A stretch of 64,000 nt of DNA from contig NC_134656.1 of assembly GCF_030463565.1 (NCBI RefSeq), positions 8,565,501 to 8,629,500 of the forward strand, given 5' to 3'. This document shows, in pieces, positions 61,719 through 64,000 of this stretch. Source of the stretch: Pelecanus crispus (taxonomy: Eukaryota > Chordata > Aves > Pelecaniformes > Pelecanidae). Position 1 is the stretch's first letter, and the number at the start of each line of letters is the position of its first letter. Made by a program: the position numbers and the translations under genes. A model generated the notes under the pieces. The model was not told the origin of the DNA. It saw only the letters and a list, made by a program, of their open reading frames with translations, and did not search any database.

Positions 61719-61783
61719 TCATAGAATCATAGAATGCTTTGGGTTGGAAGGGACCTTGAGAGATCATCTAGCCCAACCCCCCA
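61719..61783 (-). mobile_element. CR1 LINE fragment, 3' end (avian type), minus strand
   Basis: TCATAGAATCATAGAATG is the reverse complement of the ATTCTATG end repeats of CR1. TTTGGGTTGGAAGGGACCTT, GAGATCATCTAGCCCAACCCC then follow, matching the bird CR1 3' UTR. Only the last 65 bp or so are present, the usual 5' truncation of CR1 copies. This is the best evidence in the window for an avian host and is far less decayed than the MIR-like relics. Confidence 0.93.
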
Positions 61784-63301
61784 AGTCCAAAGAAAAATTT
61801 GTCTTCAACACCTTTAATTGTTTATTGGGGTGGCAGTTATGTGCCTGAGCTCCTGCACAATGTCCCCAGAAAGACACAGTGTTGAGTTTGAACAATAAAC
61901 CAGCAGCACTCTGGGATTAAGCCTTCTATCAGGGTTGCTAGTATCTTTTATGCGGTTTTGATAAACACTTTAACTGTCATTTGCATCAAAATGGCGGATT
62001 CCTGCTCAAAACCAGCATCAATTTGTCCTGTGCACAGGGGGGGTTACTGGATATGCAGATGCACCGGGGAGCACTCCTGGATGAGTGAATGGGATCAAGT
62101 CCTCGTGTGAGATGAGACCTAAAAGCAAGCAGAACTTGGCCCGAAGCTAGCTCCTTTGGGATCTGGGGGAAAACCAAACCTCTATTGAATACACATGGGT
62201 TTTGAAATTAAAAAATTATAATCAGAATATTTCCCAATCATTTTGGCAGAGCTATTTATTGCTATTATGATCCGACTGCACTGGAAAGTACCTTCTGATG
62301 TGGGGTTTTAAATTGTTCTTTAAAAATGTTAGAAGCATGCCAAGACATTTTTCTCTAGATTACAAACAACTGGGGAAAGGCTTCTTTTTTAGATACATTT
62401 ATTTTATTCTGTATTTCTGATTCTTCATTTATTTATTTGTGTTTACAGTCAAAATATAGTCAGACATCCTTTTCACAATGCGATGTGCTGGTGTCTGTAA
62501 AAATACTTGCTGTGTCCTCAATGGAAAAGCTTCTATCCTATAATTTCAGGAATATTGACTGGATACTCTAATGGCCTTTCACATCTCTAGTTGGAAAATC
62601 TTTAGCCTTGTTATTTAAATTTTAGGAAGAGAAACCAATATTGTTATGAGAAACTGATGTCTCCTGTCACTTATCCGGATGACCTTTCATAAGGTGATAA
62701 AGGTTTCTATAGTGACCTGAGGAAATAATGTCTCAGGTATCATTGTGAATTAAAAGTCTGTCTGAGGAAAAGCTTTCTTTTCTCTCTCAGGTATCCAGTT
62801 CTGCCTTTGTCTTTATTCCAGTTGCTAGACATGGAGAAGGACTCATAAAACATACAGTATTTGGTTACATGGCTGTCTTTCATCTTTTAGAGACTTCACA
62901 ATGTTGTAGGGAAGTTAAAAAGGCCATGACAAAGCAAAGTGTTTTTTGTTTTTTTTTTTAATGCTATATACCATTAGAGTAACAAATAACACGTATGTTC
63001 AGGGTCTGCTGCTCTAATGCCACTGAATTCTGTAACCTGTGATATCAGACAATTTATTGCAGAAGCTTCAGGAGTTGGGTTTGCCTCTATAAAAAATAGG
63101 AATTATGTATTATTACAGATTCAAATTTGGCAGAGGTGCTGTGGAGATAGCTCTAAGTTCCTAGTTTCAGACCTCATGTAAACTTGCTTTTAATGTCTGA
63201 AAGCAAAAGCTCTCTTGGTTAGTGGTAAGAGTGGGTGAATTTTGTATGTAAAAGTTGAACATTATCTGGGAAATAATAAACCTGTAGAGGGTTTTTATTT
63301 T

Positions 63302-63334
63302 GGGGGCGGTTGTTTTGTTGGGGGGCGGGGGGGG
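63302..63334 (+). repeat. G-rich tract with G-quadruplex potential
   Basis: Runs of 5, 6 and 8 G are separated by short T/C-containing loops (GGGGGCGG...TTGTTTTG...GGGGGGCGGGGGGGG). The longest run can supply two G-tracts, meeting the four-tract G4 pattern. Confidence 0.6.
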
Positions 63335-64000
63335 ATTAAGGATACAAGGATGCATTTATGCCTTCTTACGCTCCTGGATGAAACAACATGTTATGCTATA
63401 AATGTCTTTCAGCTGATCAAACCTGATGAGAGAGACACCTAAAACAAAGCTTGGAGAAACCTCCAACCTCTTCAGCTTAAGTATCCCATTCATATCTTTC
63501 AAAATGAAGGAGAGCTGTTAAAATCTTTTGCTATCTGTATAGGCAGCATTTGGAAATAAAGGCTGGCCCTACATAGCAGACTTAGGCTGCGTATCCCTGT
63601 TGGTCAGAGCTGTTCCGACAATTTTCTATCATTTTTTTTTTGATCACAAAATGGAAGCTTATCAAGACTGGGAACCTCTGGGCCAGGTGAGGCAGAGCAA
63701 GGCCAACGGTGCAGGTCAGCTGCGTTCCCCATAGGTCACCCAGCCCTGAGCCATCACCCCATTTGCCTGGTGGTTTTATTTCCATCTTTTTAAATGTCAG
63801 TCTCATCTCTTAACACAGATCACAACTTCATACTTCCAAAGTGTGTCTCCAACTTACTGTTACTGGCCATATTTAATTATTATATTAGTAATATGTATTT
63901 TCAGTGGAGTAGTGCTGCTGAATTCCCCACCTGGAGAAGGTGACGTGCACCTCGGAACTATATTGTGAGGATGAGAATAACTTGGATACCTCAGTGATGA

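Larger units (their letters stand above)
58500..64000. other. Region 3' of ZFP64, no second gene recognised
   Basis: AT-rich DNA with a T-rich tract (59427-59470), A20 (60744-60763), a tandem TGTGTTACAG pair (61399-61418), a CR1 fragment (61719-61783), T/ATTTA-rich sequence around 62390-62440 and a G-rich tract (63302-63334). Open frames are short and domain-free. No zinc-finger exon of the mammalian alternative ZFP64 block is found. Confidence 0.65.

Noticed and set aside
1..64000. CRISPR arrays, tRNA/rRNA genes, prokaryotic operons, full-length retroviruses
   Set aside because: No regularly spaced repeats, cloverleaf-like sequence, LTR pairs or long gag/pol-like frames are visible on either strand.

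Overview
This is a 64 kb piece of a vertebrate nuclear genome, almost certainly from a bird. It has multi-exon GT-AG gene structure, a CpG-island promoter, long AT-rich noncoding stretches, old MIR/CR1-type relics, and a recognisable bird-style CR1 3' end on the minus strand near 61.7 kb. I see nothing bacterial, viral or organellar.

One protein-coding gene can be supported: the orthologue of zinc finger protein 64 (ZFP64), plus strand, with six coding exons between 46695 and 56310. All exon joins use GT-AG, keep the frame and fall in phase 1. They give a 693-residue protein with one atypical CCHC finger near the N-terminus, ten C2H2 fingers and a Ser/Gln/Pro-rich tail ending in CPADSIPD. This matches the domain order and the last exon of mammalian ZFP64 isoform 1. 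A CpG island (about 46.17-47.25 kb) covers exon 1 and intron 1, and a candidate 23-codon upstream ORF precedes the main start. The 3' UTR begins at 56311, with the best-looking polyadenylation signal near 58457.

Layout: 1-46.1 kb is intergenic and gene-poor. In mammals the region 5' of ZFP64 faces the TSHZ2 gene desert; assuming conserved synteny, this is its ZFP64-proximal part. It holds no convincing coding gene. It does hold ancient repeat relics (several MIR-like copies, three copies of a LINE-like 3' tail, four hairpin-forming palindromic elements), AT-rich blocks that look like candidate conserved noncoding elements, one isolated exon-like segment (13974-14047), a TATA/Kozak/short-ORF coincidence (about 37.5-37.75 kb) and an isolated CpG-rich patch (about 41.2-41.4 kb). 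The gene occupies 46.1-58.5 kb. From 58.5 to 64 kb is downstream noncoding DNA, with one CR1 fragment and a G-rich tract. The second zinc-finger exon block that mammals use for alternative ZFP64 isoforms is not seen within the 7.7 kb after the stop codon.

No dramatic new system was found. The items most worth a second look are the cluster of palindromic relics at 2.6-4.7 kb, the exon-like segment at 14.0 kb, the candidate regulatory blocks at 31-33 kb and 41.6-42.0 kb, and the fully phase-1 exon layout of ZFP64. Repeat-family and conservation calls were made by eye, without database searches.
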